The notes under the pieces were generated by a model. The model was given only the letters and a program-made list of their open reading frames with translations, made no database searches and was not told the DNA's origin. A stretch of DNA of 38,910 bases from Flavobacteriales bacterium (GTDB lineage: Bacteria > Bacteroidota > Bacteroidia > Flavobacteriales_F > PHOS-HE28). The translations under genes and the position numbers were made by a program. Shown here piece by piece: positions 18,757 through 29,500 of this stretch. The stretch lies in assembly GCA_016718655.1 (NCBI GenBank), contig JADKCV010000040.1:1-38910 (forward strand), read 5' to 3'. Each line of letters begins with the position of its first letter. Position 1 is the stretch's first letter.

Positions 18757-19446
18757 ATGCACTCCGATCCCGTACGATTCGACGCTGGCGACGCGCCTTA
18801 CCTGGCATGGCTCCAAGAGCATCCGCGCGGGTATGTGATCAATGCACGCCGCAAGGAGGAACAGGGGGCGGCCATGGTGCATCGCGCGCACTGTCCACAC
18901 ATCCGGTCCTTGCGGAACAGCGACCAGACAGGAAGCTTCACCCTACGCAACTGGGTCAAGTACGCTGGTACCGACCTGGATCGATTGGTGCACCATTTCG
19001 TACAGGAGCGAAAGGCACCCCTGGTGGTGATCAGCCGATGCAAGGCCTGCGACGCGGTGCCGCGCGACCTCTATCACGAGCGACCTCCAGGGGAGCTCGG
19101 GGCGCTACCGGACGAGCGTTCAACGACCGTTCGGGTGAATGCCCGGGAACGTGACCCGCTCGCACGCGCCCAGTGTATCGAACGCCATGGCTTGCGCTGC
19201 ATGGCCTGTGGTGTTGACCTGGCGCAGCGCTATGGACCGATCGCAGAGGAGTTCATCGAGATCCACGAAGTGCCCACACGAGACCCACGCGCCGAGTTCG
19301 ATCCACAACGCGACCTCGTGCCCGTGTGCCCCAATTGCCACAGCATGCTGCACCGTGGTCGCCTCACCCCACTGAGCATCGACGACCTACGGTCCGTGCT
19401 GCGTAGGGCCGTGCGCACGTGGAGCGACACCGTGTTCGGCGGTTGA
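18757..19446 (+). CDS. HNH endonuclease-like protein with altered HH motif
   Basis: The protein has 229 residues. The N-terminal half (YVINARRKEEQG, MVHRAHCPHI, CKAC) matches a domain often fused to HNH nucleases in solitary restriction-like proteins. The C-terminal half is an HNH module of the zinc-finger type: CMACGVDL, then YGPIAEEFIEIHEVP, then DLVPVCPNCHSMLHRG, with the two CxxC pairs that hold a structural zinc. In relatives the middle motif is usually F-I-E-V-H-H, but here the second His, the expected general base, is Glu (FIEIHE). The Asn and His of the last helix (CPNCHSMLHR) remain. It could be a weakened nuclease or a binding protein. It stands alone, convergent with the small Cys-rich gene and overlapping it by 60 bases. 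No methyltransferase is nearby. Confidence 0.85.
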   Translation: MHSDPVRFDAGDAPYLAWLQEHPRGYVINARRKEEQGAAMVHRAHCPHIRSLRNSDQTGSFTLRNWVKYAGTDLDRLVHHFVQERKAPLVVISRCKACDAVPRDLYHERPPGELGALPDERSTTVRVNARERDPLARAQCIERHGLRCMACGVDLAQRYGPIAEEFIEIHEVPTRDPRAEFDPQRDLVPVCPNCHSMLHRGRLTPLSIDDLRSVLRRAVRTWSDTVFGG

Positions 19447-19701
19447 ACTTGGTCGTGTATGAAGGTTCGCCGTACCGCGTAGGTGCATCAACCGGGCCAT
19501 GCGTTCGCGTTGCACCCAAGGACATGGCACATCCCCGTAGCTGCAATACACACAGCATGATCCCGGAAGAGGCCGTAGGATCGTCTGGCACTTCAAGCAG
19601 CGGTAGAAATGCACACTGGCATTCCCGGGCATCTGATCGTGGCTCGATCGGCCGCAGGAAGGACAGCGGATGGTGCTGAAATAGATCGGCCTGCCCCGCA
19701 T
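19387..19701 (-). CDS. Small cysteine-rich GDCCxxCSYG-type protein
   Basis: A short protein with three CxxC-like pairs: RCPSCG, FYRCLKCQTIL and GSCCVYCSYGDVPCP. I recognise this pattern from a widespread family of unnamed bacterial proteins of about 60-80 residues that probably bind zinc or another metal. The function is unknown. The ATG at 19701 places the first CxxC at about residue 12, as in relatives. In-frame ATGs at 19734 and 19767 would extend it. The C-terminus continues about 35 residues beyond the family's usual end and runs into the 3' end of the HNH gene, so an undetected frame change near 19490 is possible. Gly-Ser-Cys-Cys here replaces the more usual Gly-Asp-Cys-Cys. Confidence 0.65.
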   Translation of the reverse strand: MRGRPIYFSTIRCPSCGRSSHDQMPGNASVHFYRCLKCQTILRPLPGSCCVYCSYGDVPCPWVQRERMARLMHLRGTANLHTRPSSTAEHGVAPRAHGPTQHGP

Positions 19702-19821
19702 CAGGTAACGGAACCGCCAGAGGGGTGATCGCATCGCAGGCCGCATGACGGGGTGCAAGGTGCGCATCGGGCACTACCCGGATCTTACCGCTGGGTTATC
19801 CTGTCGCGATGCCCGACACGC

Positions 19822-20226
19822 TCAATTGTCCGAAGGCAGCGGGACCTCGCGCAGCAAACGATCACGCGCATCCTCCGCCCGGTCGAACATCCGCACCTCC
19901 TTGGCACTCGGGTAATAAGCATAGTACAGGTCCACCAGCGAACGGGCCAACGGAGTGGTGGTGACCCATGCCACACTGGTGGTGATACGTGCATGGCCCA
20001 CCTCCGCACAATGGTCACGGTTCATCACCCGTACGTGGAAGTCGAAGTCCTCCGGTACGATGAGCATCAAGTGATGTGGGCGTTGAGCGAAGTGTTCCAC
20101 ACGGGCTTGTTGCAGCTCGGCGATCACTTCGTTCGATATGGCCATGCCTTCCTTGAAGCGCACTTCCAGCACATCCGGATGGATGCATTCGAGCACGGCA
20201 CCGGAAATTTCGATCGGTTCGTTCAT
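19822..20226 (-). CDS. DUF7793-like (STAS-fold) small cytoplasmic protein
   Basis: The protein has 134 residues from the ATG at 20226; an upstream in-frame ATG at 20265 is less likely. The pattern of a short beta strand (DVLEVRFKEGMAI), a helix (NEVIAELQQARVEHF), HHLMLIVPEDFDF and then AWVTTTPLARSLVDLYYAYY and a final KEVRMFDRAEDARDRLL fits DUF7793 proteins. These have an SpoIIAA/STAS-like fold, are common in Bacteroidota and have no defined role. There are no membrane segments or catalytic residues to point to. It stands alone between the small Cys protein and the terminator of the adhesin operon. Confidence 0.7.
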   Translation of the reverse strand: MNEPIEISGAVLECIHPDVLEVRFKEGMAISNEVIAELQQARVEHFAQRPHHLMLIVPEDFDFHVRVMNRDHCAEVGHARITTSVAWVTTTPLARSLVDLYYAYYPSAKEVRMFDRAEDARDRLLREVPLPSDN

Positions 20227-20360
20227 GAGGGGAGCATGATGGTTCCCCCTTTGGATGGTATGCATGCATAATGGTCACATCCCTGGATCCCGAATTCGCG
20301 GATCACGCGCCAGGCACACTGATCAGCGTTCAGCAGAAGCGGTACCATTGACCGAAAAGG

Positions 20361-20394
20361 AAGAATGGGCCGCAGCCTGCGCCGCGACCCATTC
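20361..20394 (-). terminator. Hairpin closing the SprB-like adhesin operon
   Basis: GAATGGG (20363-20369) pairs with CCCATTC (20388-20394), and the interior GC-rich bases can pair further. On the minus strand the stem is followed by TTCCTTTT. It begins 27 bases past the stop at 20421, as expected for a factor-independent terminator. Confidence 0.65.
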
Positions 20395-20420
20395 GCTTCC
20401 CTGATCCCGATCCTACGCTC

Positions 20421-22616
20421 CTACAACCCCAACACCTTGAATTCGGTGCGACGGTTGCGTTGATGTTGTTCCTCGGTGCACGTGGTGCATGCACACGTTT
20501 CGCTCGGCTTGATCTCGCCATACCCCTTGCTCACCACGCGGTCCTTGCCGATCCCTTTGCTGATGATGTAGTCGACCGCGCTCTTGGCCCGCTTCTCCGA
20601 TAGGCTGAGGTTGTATGCGTCCTTGCCACGGCAATCGGTGTGCGAGCTCAACTCGATCCGCACCGTGGGGTTCTCGCGCAAGGTCTCCACCAACTTGTCC
20701 AATTCCAGCGCGGCATCCGGGCGGATGTTCCACTTCGCGTAGTCGTAGAGGATGTTCTCCAAGCGCACCACGGTGTTCAGCGCCAGCGGGAACAGGCGGA
20801 AGTCGTTCCGGATGATGCCATTCGCCTTGCCCTTGGTGGTGATGCGCAAGCTCTGCTTGAAGAAGCCATCACGCTCCACCTTCACGCGGTAGTCCGTGTC
20901 CGGCTTCAACGGGAAGCTGTATCCACCTGTCGCATCGGTGGTCACCGTACCCAGCACATTGCCATCGGCATCGGTCAGGGTCACCAACGCACCGGCGATC
21001 GGTTGTCCGGTCTCGCCGTTCAACACCAGTCCCTCGGCCGCGTAATCGTACTTCATCAATTCGATGACGATGTTCTCCAAGGGGTCCACGTCGGTGACCA
21101 CGGCCATCTCGCCCTGTAGGTAACCGGCCTGATTGGCGATGACGACGTACTTGTCGTGGTATTCGGTGTCGATCATGAAGCGCCCGCCGGGTTCGCTCTT
21201 CACATCGTACTTCTTCACGAAGTTGCCGTCGCCATCCTTCAGGGTGATCACCGCCCCTTCGATGGGTTGTTTGGTCTCCTTGTCGATGACCGTGCCGGCC
21301 AGGTACATCATGGGCGGACTGATGGTGCAACCGTAGATGTCGTCACTGCCCATGCCACCGCTGCGGTCGCTGGCCAGGAAGCCCACGCTGTCGTTCAACA
21401 GGATCAAACTGTGATCGTTCCAGCGCGTGTTCACGGGATAGCCCAGGTTGAACACATAGCCCGGACCATCCTTCTTCAAGCGGGTGCGGAAGAGGTCGAG
21501 CCCACCGAGACCGGGATGTCCATCGCTGGCGAAGTGGAACACACTGTCCGCCGTGATCATGGGGTACATCTCATCACCGGCCGTGTTCACCTTGGGACCC
21601 ATGTTCTGGGGTGCGCCCCATTGGTTGCCCAGGTTATCACAGAACCAGATGTCGGTGCCCCCCTCACCACCGGGACGGTCGCTGGTGAAGTAGAGCCGAC
21701 GACCATCGGGCGACACGAACGGATGTCCATTGTTCTGGTCCACATCGTTGTGGTCGAAAGGAACGAGGTTGCCCCACTCCTGCTGCCCGAACTCACCGAG
21801 GACCACATCGCAGAAGTAGATCCCCAGGTTCAGTTCGCCGCGCTGGCTCTTGTTCAACACGCCATAGTAGTACTGATTGCGGGTGTAGTACATGCGCTTG
21901 GCCAGCGAATCATAGCTCACCGTACCATCGTGGTAACGGCTGTTGATGTCGTTGCGCATCACCAGGGGCTCTTCGGCCGTGGTGCCCTTCAACAAGGCGG
22001 AGTACAGGTTCAAATACGGTTCCTCGTCCCACGCATAGGTGCGGCTTCCACCCGCTCCCTCACCACGCGCACTGGAGAACAACAGCAGTTCGTTCAGTAC
22101 GCTCATACCGAGGTCCGCCTGCGGGGAATTGATCGGCACGGTGCGGATGCTGGAGCGCGTGCTATCGCGCATCAACCGATCGAAGACGCCGGGTTGCTTC
22201 AGGTAGCTCTGCACCCGTGCGTTTCCCGGGGTCATGGCATCGTAGTTCCCGTACCAGTCCATGGCCTCCTTGTACTTGCCGTTGGCACGGAGCAGGTCGG
22301 CATAGGCCAACATGTCATCGGGCTGTCCGCCTCCCTTGGCCATGAGCCGGGTGTACACTCCCTCGGCCTTCATCGGTTGGTCCATCTTGCGGTAGGCCAA
22401 GGCCAAGCGGCGCATCACGGAAACATCGGCCTTGCCCGAGGCCTCGAGGTCCTCATAGATGGCGGCCACCTTGGGGTAGTCGAACACCTCGCCGTAGCGG
22501 TCGGCCATACGTTGTTGCAACTTCTGGGCGTGGACCTCGAAGGAGGAACCGGCACCGGCCAGCAGCAGGGTGGTGAGCAGGAGGAAGCGGCTCATGGGTG
22601 GCGTGCGTTGGTGCAT
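20421..22616 (-). CDS. OmpA-family protein with PorE-like TPR/PD40/CarboxypepD/OmpA architecture
   Basis: The protein has 731 residues. After the signal peptide come TPR-like helices (about 35-150: YPKVAAIYEDLEASGKADVS, MLAYADLLRANGKYKEAMDW). A PD40/WD40-type propeller follows (about 165-430: HPFVSPDGRRLYFTSDRPGG, FASDGHPGLGGLDLF). Next are two CarboxypepD_reg-like sandwiches (about 440-600: GTVIDKETKQPIEGAVITL and GLVLNGETGQPIAGALVTL). A C-terminal OmpA domain ends the protein (about 615-728), with the peptidoglycan-binding Asp and Arg in HTDCRGKDAYNLSLSEKRAK. This order matches PorE, a T9SS periplasmic component that links the PorP machinery to peptidoglycan. PorE is a lipoprotein, but no lipobox Cys is seen here. 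The ATG at 22616 is two bases past the porP-like stop (TGATCATG); ATG at 22595 also fits. It is likely a dedicated partner of the adjacent PorP/SprF-like protein and adhesin. Confidence 0.9.
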   Translation of the reverse strand: MHQRTPPMSRFLLLTTLLLAGAGSSFEVHAQKLQQRMADRYGEVFDYPKVAAIYEDLEASGKADVSVMRRLALAYRKMDQPMKAEGVYTRLMAKGGGQPDDMLAYADLLRANGKYKEAMDWYGNYDAMTPGNARVQSYLKQPGVFDRLMRDSTRSSIRTVPINSPQADLGMSVLNELLLFSSARGEGAGGSRTYAWDEEPYLNLYSALLKGTTAEEPLVMRNDINSRYHDGTVSYDSLAKRMYYTRNQYYYGVLNKSQRGELNLGIYFCDVVLGEFGQQEWGNLVPFDHNDVDQNNGHPFVSPDGRRLYFTSDRPGGEGGTDIWFCDNLGNQWGAPQNMGPKVNTAGDEMYPMITADSVFHFASDGHPGLGGLDLFRTRLKKDGPGYVFNLGYPVNTRWNDHSLILLNDSVGFLASDRSGGMGSDDIYGCTISPPMMYLAGTVIDKETKQPIEGAVITLKDGDGNFVKKYDVKSEPGGRFMIDTEYHDKYVVIANQAGYLQGEMAVVTDVDPLENIVIELMKYDYAAEGLVLNGETGQPIAGALVTLTDADGNVLGTVTTDATGGYSFPLKPDTDYRVKVERDGFFKQSLRITTKGKANGIIRNDFRLFPLALNTVVRLENILYDYAKWNIRPDAALELDKLVETLRENPTVRIELSSHTDCRGKDAYNLSLSEKRAKSAVDYIISKGIGKDRVVSKGYGEIKPSETCACTTCTEEQHQRNRRTEFKVLGL

Positions 22617-22618
22617 GA

Positions 22619-23584
22619 TCAGAAGTAGCGCGGTGAACGGATCCCTTTCAACTTGTTGCCGAACTCGAACCCGACCATGATCTCGTGCGAACCACCGCTG
22701 TAGTTGCGCAAAGGCGACAGCGGATAGTCATAGGCATAACCCACGCTCAGGTCGTTGGTCAGGTGGTACTGTGCGAGCGCACCCACCGCATCGGTATGGC
22801 GGTACATGGCGCCCAACCAGAACTTCTCGAAGAAGAGGAAGTTCGCGCTCAGGTCGAAGCTGATCGGCGCACCCTCCACGGCCTTCACCAGGAAGGTGGG
22901 CTTGAACTTGTGGTAGAGGCCCATGTCGAACACATATCCACCGCTCAGGAAGTAGTGCGGTCGTTGCCCGGGCTCGGAGATGAAGGCGAGCGAGTCGGTG
23001 TCGAAGAACTGGGTGCGCAACAGCTTGGGGGTGCTCAACCCGATGTAGTACCGATCGCTGTAGTACATCACACCGAAACCGAACTGGGGATCCAGCTTGG
23101 TGTTCACGTTCTGCTGGAACACCGCATCACCGGCCACCTCGGGGCTCAGTTCGCCGTACTTGCCCTGCAACAGGTTCAGACCACCCTTTATACCGAAGGC
23201 CAGCTTGGCATCACCCATGAAGATGCGGTAGGCCACATCGGCCATGAACGTGTATTGGGTGATGGGGCCGTGACTATCACGCATGATGGTCCCTCCCACG
23301 CCCAGGCTCTCATGCCACACCGGACTGTGTATGGTCAGCGTCTGCGTGGTCGGCGCCCCTTCGAAGCCCACCCACTGGTGGCGGGTCAGGCCCTTCAGGC
23401 TCACGCGGTCCGCACTGCCCGCATAGGCGGGGTTCAAGGCCAGCATGTTGAACATGTACTGGGTGAACTGCGGGTCCTGCTGGGCCACCACGGCGGTGGT
23501 CAGCCCGCAAGCGAACACCAGGCCCAGCCAGCGGTTCACGGTGCGTTGCATGGCGGATCGATGGTTGCTCATGGAGGTGTTCAT
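22619..23584 (-). CDS. porP: Type IX secretion system membrane protein, PorP/SprF family
   Basis: The protein has 321 residues, a normal family length. The signal peptide is followed by the hallmark N-terminus QDPQFTQYMFNMLALNPAYA, then RHQWVGFEGAP, and beta-barrel strands to the end (GYAYDYPLSPLRNYSGGSHE, then IMVGFEFG). PorP/SprF proteins are outer-membrane barrels. SprF in Flavobacterium is needed for export of the type B-tailed adhesin SprB encoded just upstream. Here the start codon overlaps the stop of the 3249-residue type B adhesin (ATGA, 23581-23584), so the pair is translationally coupled. I therefore read it as the specific outer-membrane partner for that adhesin rather than the core porP of the cell. 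Confidence 0.95.
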   Translation of the reverse strand: MNTSMSNHRSAMQRTVNRWLGLVFACGLTTAVVAQQDPQFTQYMFNMLALNPAYAGSADRVSLKGLTRHQWVGFEGAPTTQTLTIHSPVWHESLGVGGTIMRDSHGPITQYTFMADVAYRIFMGDAKLAFGIKGGLNLLQGKYGELSPEVAGDAVFQQNVNTKLDPQFGFGVMYYSDRYYIGLSTPKLLRTQFFDTDSLAFISEPGQRPHYFLSGGYVFDMGLYHKFKPTFLVKAVEGAPISFDLSANFLFFEKFWLGAMYRHTDAVGALAQYHLTNDLSVGYAYDYPLSPLRNYSGGSHEIMVGFEFGNKLKGIRSPRYF

Positions 23585-26500
23585 CGGCGCAGGTAGATGT
23601 AGCCGGTGTAGGCTTCGCTGCCATCACCGAGGTCAAGGATGTAGTAGTACGTGCTCTCCGGCAACAGTTCGCCGAAGGCCGACCCGAACTGGTTGCGTCC
23701 ATCCCAATCGTTGGCATACGGGCTCTGGTCGAGCACCTTGCTGCCCCAGCGGTTGAAGACCTGGAAGCTGCTTTGCGGATAGGAATCGACATTGGTGATG
23801 CGGAACACATCGTTCACACCGTCACCGTTCGGCGAATAGGCGTTCGGTATGACGATGGTGAGGCAGTCGCGGATGAACACCACCATGCTGTCGGTGGAGG
23901 ATGGACAGGGGCCATTGGTGATGGTCCACGTGAACCAATTGTTGCCCAACAGCAATCCCGTCACTTCCGTGTTCGCGTCGCCGGCGTTGGCGATGGTGCC
24001 TGCTCCAGCGATCAACGTCCAGGTGCCCGAGGCCGTGCTGGTGGCCGGTACCGCATCCAGGTCCGTGAAGGTCACGTCCTGGCAGAACTCCTGGTCGGCA
24101 CCCGCGTCAGCAGCAGGCACGGTGTGATCGAAGACCGCGATGAGCACCTCGTCGCTGGTGCTTCCACACGCTCCGTTGTCCACGGTCCACTGGAAGAGAT
24201 TGGCACCAAGACCAAGACCGGTGATGCTGGTGAACTCGTTGTTCACGTTGGTGATGGTACCACTACCGCTCACCAGGTTCCACGTGCCGATGGCAGGGAA
24301 CGGCGCCGAGGAGGCCAGCATGGTCACCGGTTGTCCGATCGGTGTGCAGAAGGCCTGATCGGGTCCGGCCAACGCGTTGGGCGCGGTGTTGTCGTAGATG
24401 TTGATGGTCACCTCGTCGCTGGTGTTCCCGGCCGCGCAAGGACCATTGTCCACCGTCCAACGGAGCACCACCTGACCGACACCGATGCCCGAGAGCGTCG
24501 CGTTCGACGCGTTGGGATCGCTCAACGTACCCGTGCCATTGATGATCTCCCACGTGCCCACGGCAGGGAAGCTCACGGCACTTCCACTCAGCGTGGTACT
24601 GCTCACCGGCGTACACAGTTGCTGATCCGCACCCGCATCGGCCGGTGCCTGGTCCGCATCGAAGACGGTGATCGTCACCTCATCGCTCGTGGTGCCGCAC
24701 GGGCCATTGGTGATGGTCCACACGAAGGTGTTGGTGCCGATGGAAAGGCCACTCACCGAGGAGGTGGGGTTCGTGGCATCCGCGAAGGAGCCCGTACCGG
24801 CGGTCACTGTCCAAAGACCGGTAGCGGGGAACACGGCCACATTGCCCTGCAGGTCCGCATCGGTGTCCGGCGTACACAGCTCCTGGTCCGCGCCGGCGTT
24901 GGCATCCGCGCTCTCACCGTCGTAGATGAACACGCTGATCGCATCCGAACTGCTGCCACAGGAACCGTTGTCGATGGTCCACAGGAAGTCGTGCTGACCG
25001 ACACCCAGGCCGAAGACCGCGGTGTTGGGGTCGTTCGGGTTCGCGATGGTGCCCGTGCCGCTCAGTACGGTCCATGTACCCACGGCGGGGAACACCGGAT
25101 CGTTAGCGCTCAACACCGCGTTGTCCTGCGGGGTGCACCAGCTGATGTCGTTACCGGCCTGTGCAGGAGGCGCGTCGTTATCATACACCCGGATGAACAA
25201 GGTGTCCGTGGTGGGAGGACCGAATCCGCAGGTGCCGTTGAAGATCGTCCACACCAGTTCGTGTGCACCCACCGTCAGGTTCGTCACTTCGCTCGTGGGG
25301 TTGTTGGGCGAGGTCACCACGGCCGTTCCGCTGTTCACTGTCCAAGTGCCCACACCGGGGATCTCCGGCGTGTTACCCGCCAGCACACTGGTATTGGTCG
25401 GACTGCACAGGTCCTGGTCCGGACCCGCGTCGGCCGCAGGTGCGAAGGCGTTGTAGATGCGCACGGTCACCGTATCGGTGAGCAGACCGTTGTTCGGGCA
25501 AGGATCCCAGTTCAAGGTCCACACCAACACGTTCTCACCCTGGCTCAATCCGCTCACTTGCGTGTTCGGATCGTTGGGGTCCGCGATTGCGCCCGTGCCG
25601 GAGATCAAGGTCCACGTGCCTTCACCCGGGGCGATGGGCTGCTCACCCTGCATGGTCACGGTCGTGATCGGCAAGCACGACTCCAGGTCCGGACCGGCAT
25701 TGGCGGCGGAGGTGGAGTCACTGAACAGGGTGATGGTCACCTGATCGGAGGTGAGCGAATTCGCGCAGGGGCCGTTGTACACTTCCCACTGGAACACGTT
25801 CTGGCCGACGCTCAGGCCACTGATCAAGGTACCCGGATCGTTCGGAGCCACTGGCGTACCCGTACCGCTCACCAAGGTCCATGTGCCCTGTGCCGGGAAG
25901 ATCAGGTTGCTGCCGGCCATGAACACGCTGTCCTGTGGCACACAAAGCTCCTGGTCCAAGCCTGCGTTGGCCATCGGGTTGTTCGGGTCGAAGACGAAGA
26001 TGCTGACGGAATCGACCGTGGTCACACACACCCCGCTGGACAAGGTCCAGGTAAGGATGGTCTCACCCACTTCCATTCCACTGACGGTGGTATTGGGGTT
26101 GTTCTCATCCGCTACGCTACCGCTGCCTTGAAGGATGGTCCAAGTACCGAAGGCCGCGCCCACGGGTGGATTGGCCACCAGCACGGCACTGTCGTCCGGT
26201 GCACACAGTTCCTGGTCGGGTCCGGCATCGGCAGGTGGTGCCTGTGCATCGAAGAGTACCAGGGTCACCTGATCGGTGGTGATGCCGTTCGGGCAGGCAC
26301 CGTTGTCCACCGTCCATTCGAAGACGTTCACACCCAGGCCCAGGTCGGTGATCTCCGTCAATGGATCGTTCGCATCCACGATGGTGCCTTGTCCGCTCAC
26401 CAGGGTCCATGTACCCACGGCAGGGAAGGTGATCGAACTACCGGCCATGAAGGCGTTGGTCACCGGGGTGCAGATCTGCTGGCTCGGGCCGGCCACCGCA

Positions 26501-29500
26501 TCCGGGTTGTTCTCGTCGAACACGAAGATGCTCACCAGGTCGGTGGTGATGGGATCGTTGCATACGCCGTTGGTGACGGTCCACAGGAAGAGGTTCTCCC
26601 CGATGCTCAAGCCGTCCACCGCGGTGTTCGGATCGTTCGGATCCGTGATGTTGCCCGTTCCTCCCACCAAGGTCCAGGTGCCTTGCGCCGGGAAGATGAT
26701 GGAGCTGCCCTGCAAGGTCGTGTTGGTGGTGGTGCCCGTTGGCGTACACAGTTCCTGGTCCGCACCGGCGTTGGCCAGCGGATTGTTCTGGTCGTACAGG
26801 GTGATCACCAATTGATCGCTGGTGATGCCGTTCGCGCACGGTCCGTTGCTCACCGTCCACGCCACCACGGTCACACCGGGCGTCATGCCGGTGATGGTGG
26901 TGTTCGGGTTGTTCACATCGGTGATCACACCGCTGCCGCTCACCACCGCCCACGTGCCCAGGGCCGGGAAGGTGACCGCGCTGCCCGTGAGCACCGCGGA
27001 GGTCACCGGGGTACACAGGTCCTGGTCCGCACCGGCGTCCGCGTTCGGGTTGTTCTCGTCGAAGATGCGCACGCGCACCTCGTCCGTGGTGATGCCCGAT
27101 GCGCACGGTCCGTTGTCCACCGTCCACAGGAAGACGCTCTCACCGATGGCGATGTCGAAGACGGCGGTGTTCGGGTCGTTCGGGTTGGCGATGGTACCGG
27201 TGCCGCTGACCAAGGTCCACGTACCCACCGCAGGGAAGGTCACCGGACTACCGGTCAATTGGGTGGTGAAGATGTTGGGCGAGCAATGCTCCTGATCGGC
27301 ACCCGCATCGGCCACGGCATTGTCCACGTCGAAGACGAAGATGCTCACCTGGTCCACACCGGCTCCACTCTCGCAGGGGCCGTTGTCCACCGACCACTGG
27401 AAGATGTTCTCACCCACACCGGGGTTCAGGATCGCGGTGGTGGGCGAGTTCGGCGCCACGATGGTACCACTGCCGGTGATCAACGTCCACGTTCCTTGTG
27501 CAGGGAAAGTGACGCTGCTGCCCGCCATGGATACCGAGGCCACCGGCGAGCACAGTTGCTGATCGGGACCCGCGTTCGCCGAGTTGTTGCCCTGGTCGAA
27601 GACGAAGATGCTCACGCGGTCCGTGGTGAGGCCGTTGGCACAGGGGCCGTTGCTCACGGTCCACTCGAAGATGTTCTCGCCCACGCCCAGGTCCGTCACC
27701 GTGGTGGTGGGACTGTTCGGCGAGGTGATGGTGCCCGCACCGTTCACCAGGGTCCACGTTCCGGTGGCCGGGAAGATGATCGAGCTGCCCGTCAGCGTGG
27801 TGATGGTGTTCGGTGTGCAGAGCTCCTGGTCCGCACCGGCAGCGGCCACCGGGTTCGTCTCGTCGAACACACGGATGGTCACCTGATCGGTGGTGTTGCC
27901 GTTCGCGCAAGGGCCGTTCGCCACGGACCATTGGAATACGTTCTCACCCACCGGCAATCCGGTCACGGTGCTCGTGGGGCTCGTTGGGTCGGTGATGGTG
28001 CCACCACCGCTCACCAAGGTCCACAGGCCGGATGCCGGGAAGGTGACGGCACTGCCTTGGAAGGCGGTGGATGTGTTCGGTGTGCAGAGCTCCTGGTCCG
28101 CACCGGCATCGGCCGCCGCGTTGTTGGCATCGAAGATGAAGATGCTCACCAGGTCCTCCGTCTCGGGGTTGCTGCACGGGCCGTTCGCCACGATGTAACG
28201 CAGCACGGTCTCACCCACTCCCAATCCCGTCACCGTGGTGGTGGGGCTGTTGGGCGAGGTGATCACGGCGCTGCCGCTCACCAATTCCCAACGCCCTTGG
28301 GCCGGGAAGATGACCGGGCTGCCATTGACCGTGGTGGTGCTCACCGGCGTGCAGAACTCCTGATCGGCGCCCGCATCGGCCACCGCATTGGCATCGTCGA
28401 ACACGCGGATGATCACTTGATCGAAGGTGATGCCGTTCACGCAGGGCCCGTTGCTCACGGTCCACTGGAAGATGTTCTCGCCTACGCCGAGGCCCGTCAC
28501 CGTGGTGCTCACTGCCGTGGGGTCGGTGATCACACCCGTTCCGCTCACCAAGGTCCACAAGCCCGTCGCGGGCACGGTCAAGGCGCTACCCGTGAGGGTG
28601 GCTGTGCTGGCCGGTGTGCAGAGCTCCTGATCGGCGCCCGCATCGGCCACCGGGTTGTTCGCATCGAACACCAGGATGCGCACCACATCACTGGTGGTAC
28701 CGCAGGGGCCGTTGTCGATCGTCCATTCGAACACGTTGATGCCCACGGGCAATGCCGTGATGGTGGTGTTCGGGTTGTTCACGTTGGTGATGGTGCCACC
28801 ACCGCTCACCAGCGTCCATGTGCCCAGTGCGGATGCCACCGGACTGTTGGCCGCCATCGATACGCTGGTCACCGGCGTGCAGATCTCCTGGTCGGGACCG
28901 GCGTTCGCGGCAGGGGCGTCGAGTTCGAAGACGAAGATGGTCACCTCGTCCTGCGTGATGGGGCTCGGGCAGGCACCGTTGTTCACCTGCCAGCGGAACA
29001 CGTTCGCGCCCAAGGCCAGACCGCTCACGGCCGTGGTCGGTGCGGTGGGGTTGGCCAGCGTACCACTGCCGCTCACCAGGCTCCACGTGCCCACAGCGGG
29101 CACGATGAGCGCGCTACCCGTGAGGGTGGTGCTCGTGTTGGGTGTACACAGTTCCTGGTCCGGGCCGGCGTTCGCCACCGGGTTGTTCGGATCGTACACC
29201 AGGATGGTCACCTGGTCGGTGGTGATGCCGCACGCACCGTTGTTGATGCTCCAGCGCAATACGTTGATGCCGATGCTCAGTCCGCTCACGGTGGCGGTCG
29301 GCGAGGCGATGTTGCTGAAGGTGGCCGTTCCCTGCACCACCGACCACGACCCCGTGGCCAGTCCGGTGGCCGCTGTGGCGCTCATCACCACGGTGCTGCT
29401 GGTGCCGCACACGCTCTGGTCGGGTCCGGCATCGGCCGCCTGTGCGTTACCGTTGAAGAGTTCGACCTGCACCACGTCCGTGGTCACTGCATTGGGGCAT

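Noticed and set aside
21156..22628. Plus-strand frame of 490 codons opposite the OmpA-family gene
   Set aside because: Antisense to a well-supported TPR/PD40/OmpA protein. The translation is Val/His/Gly-rich and shows no domain.
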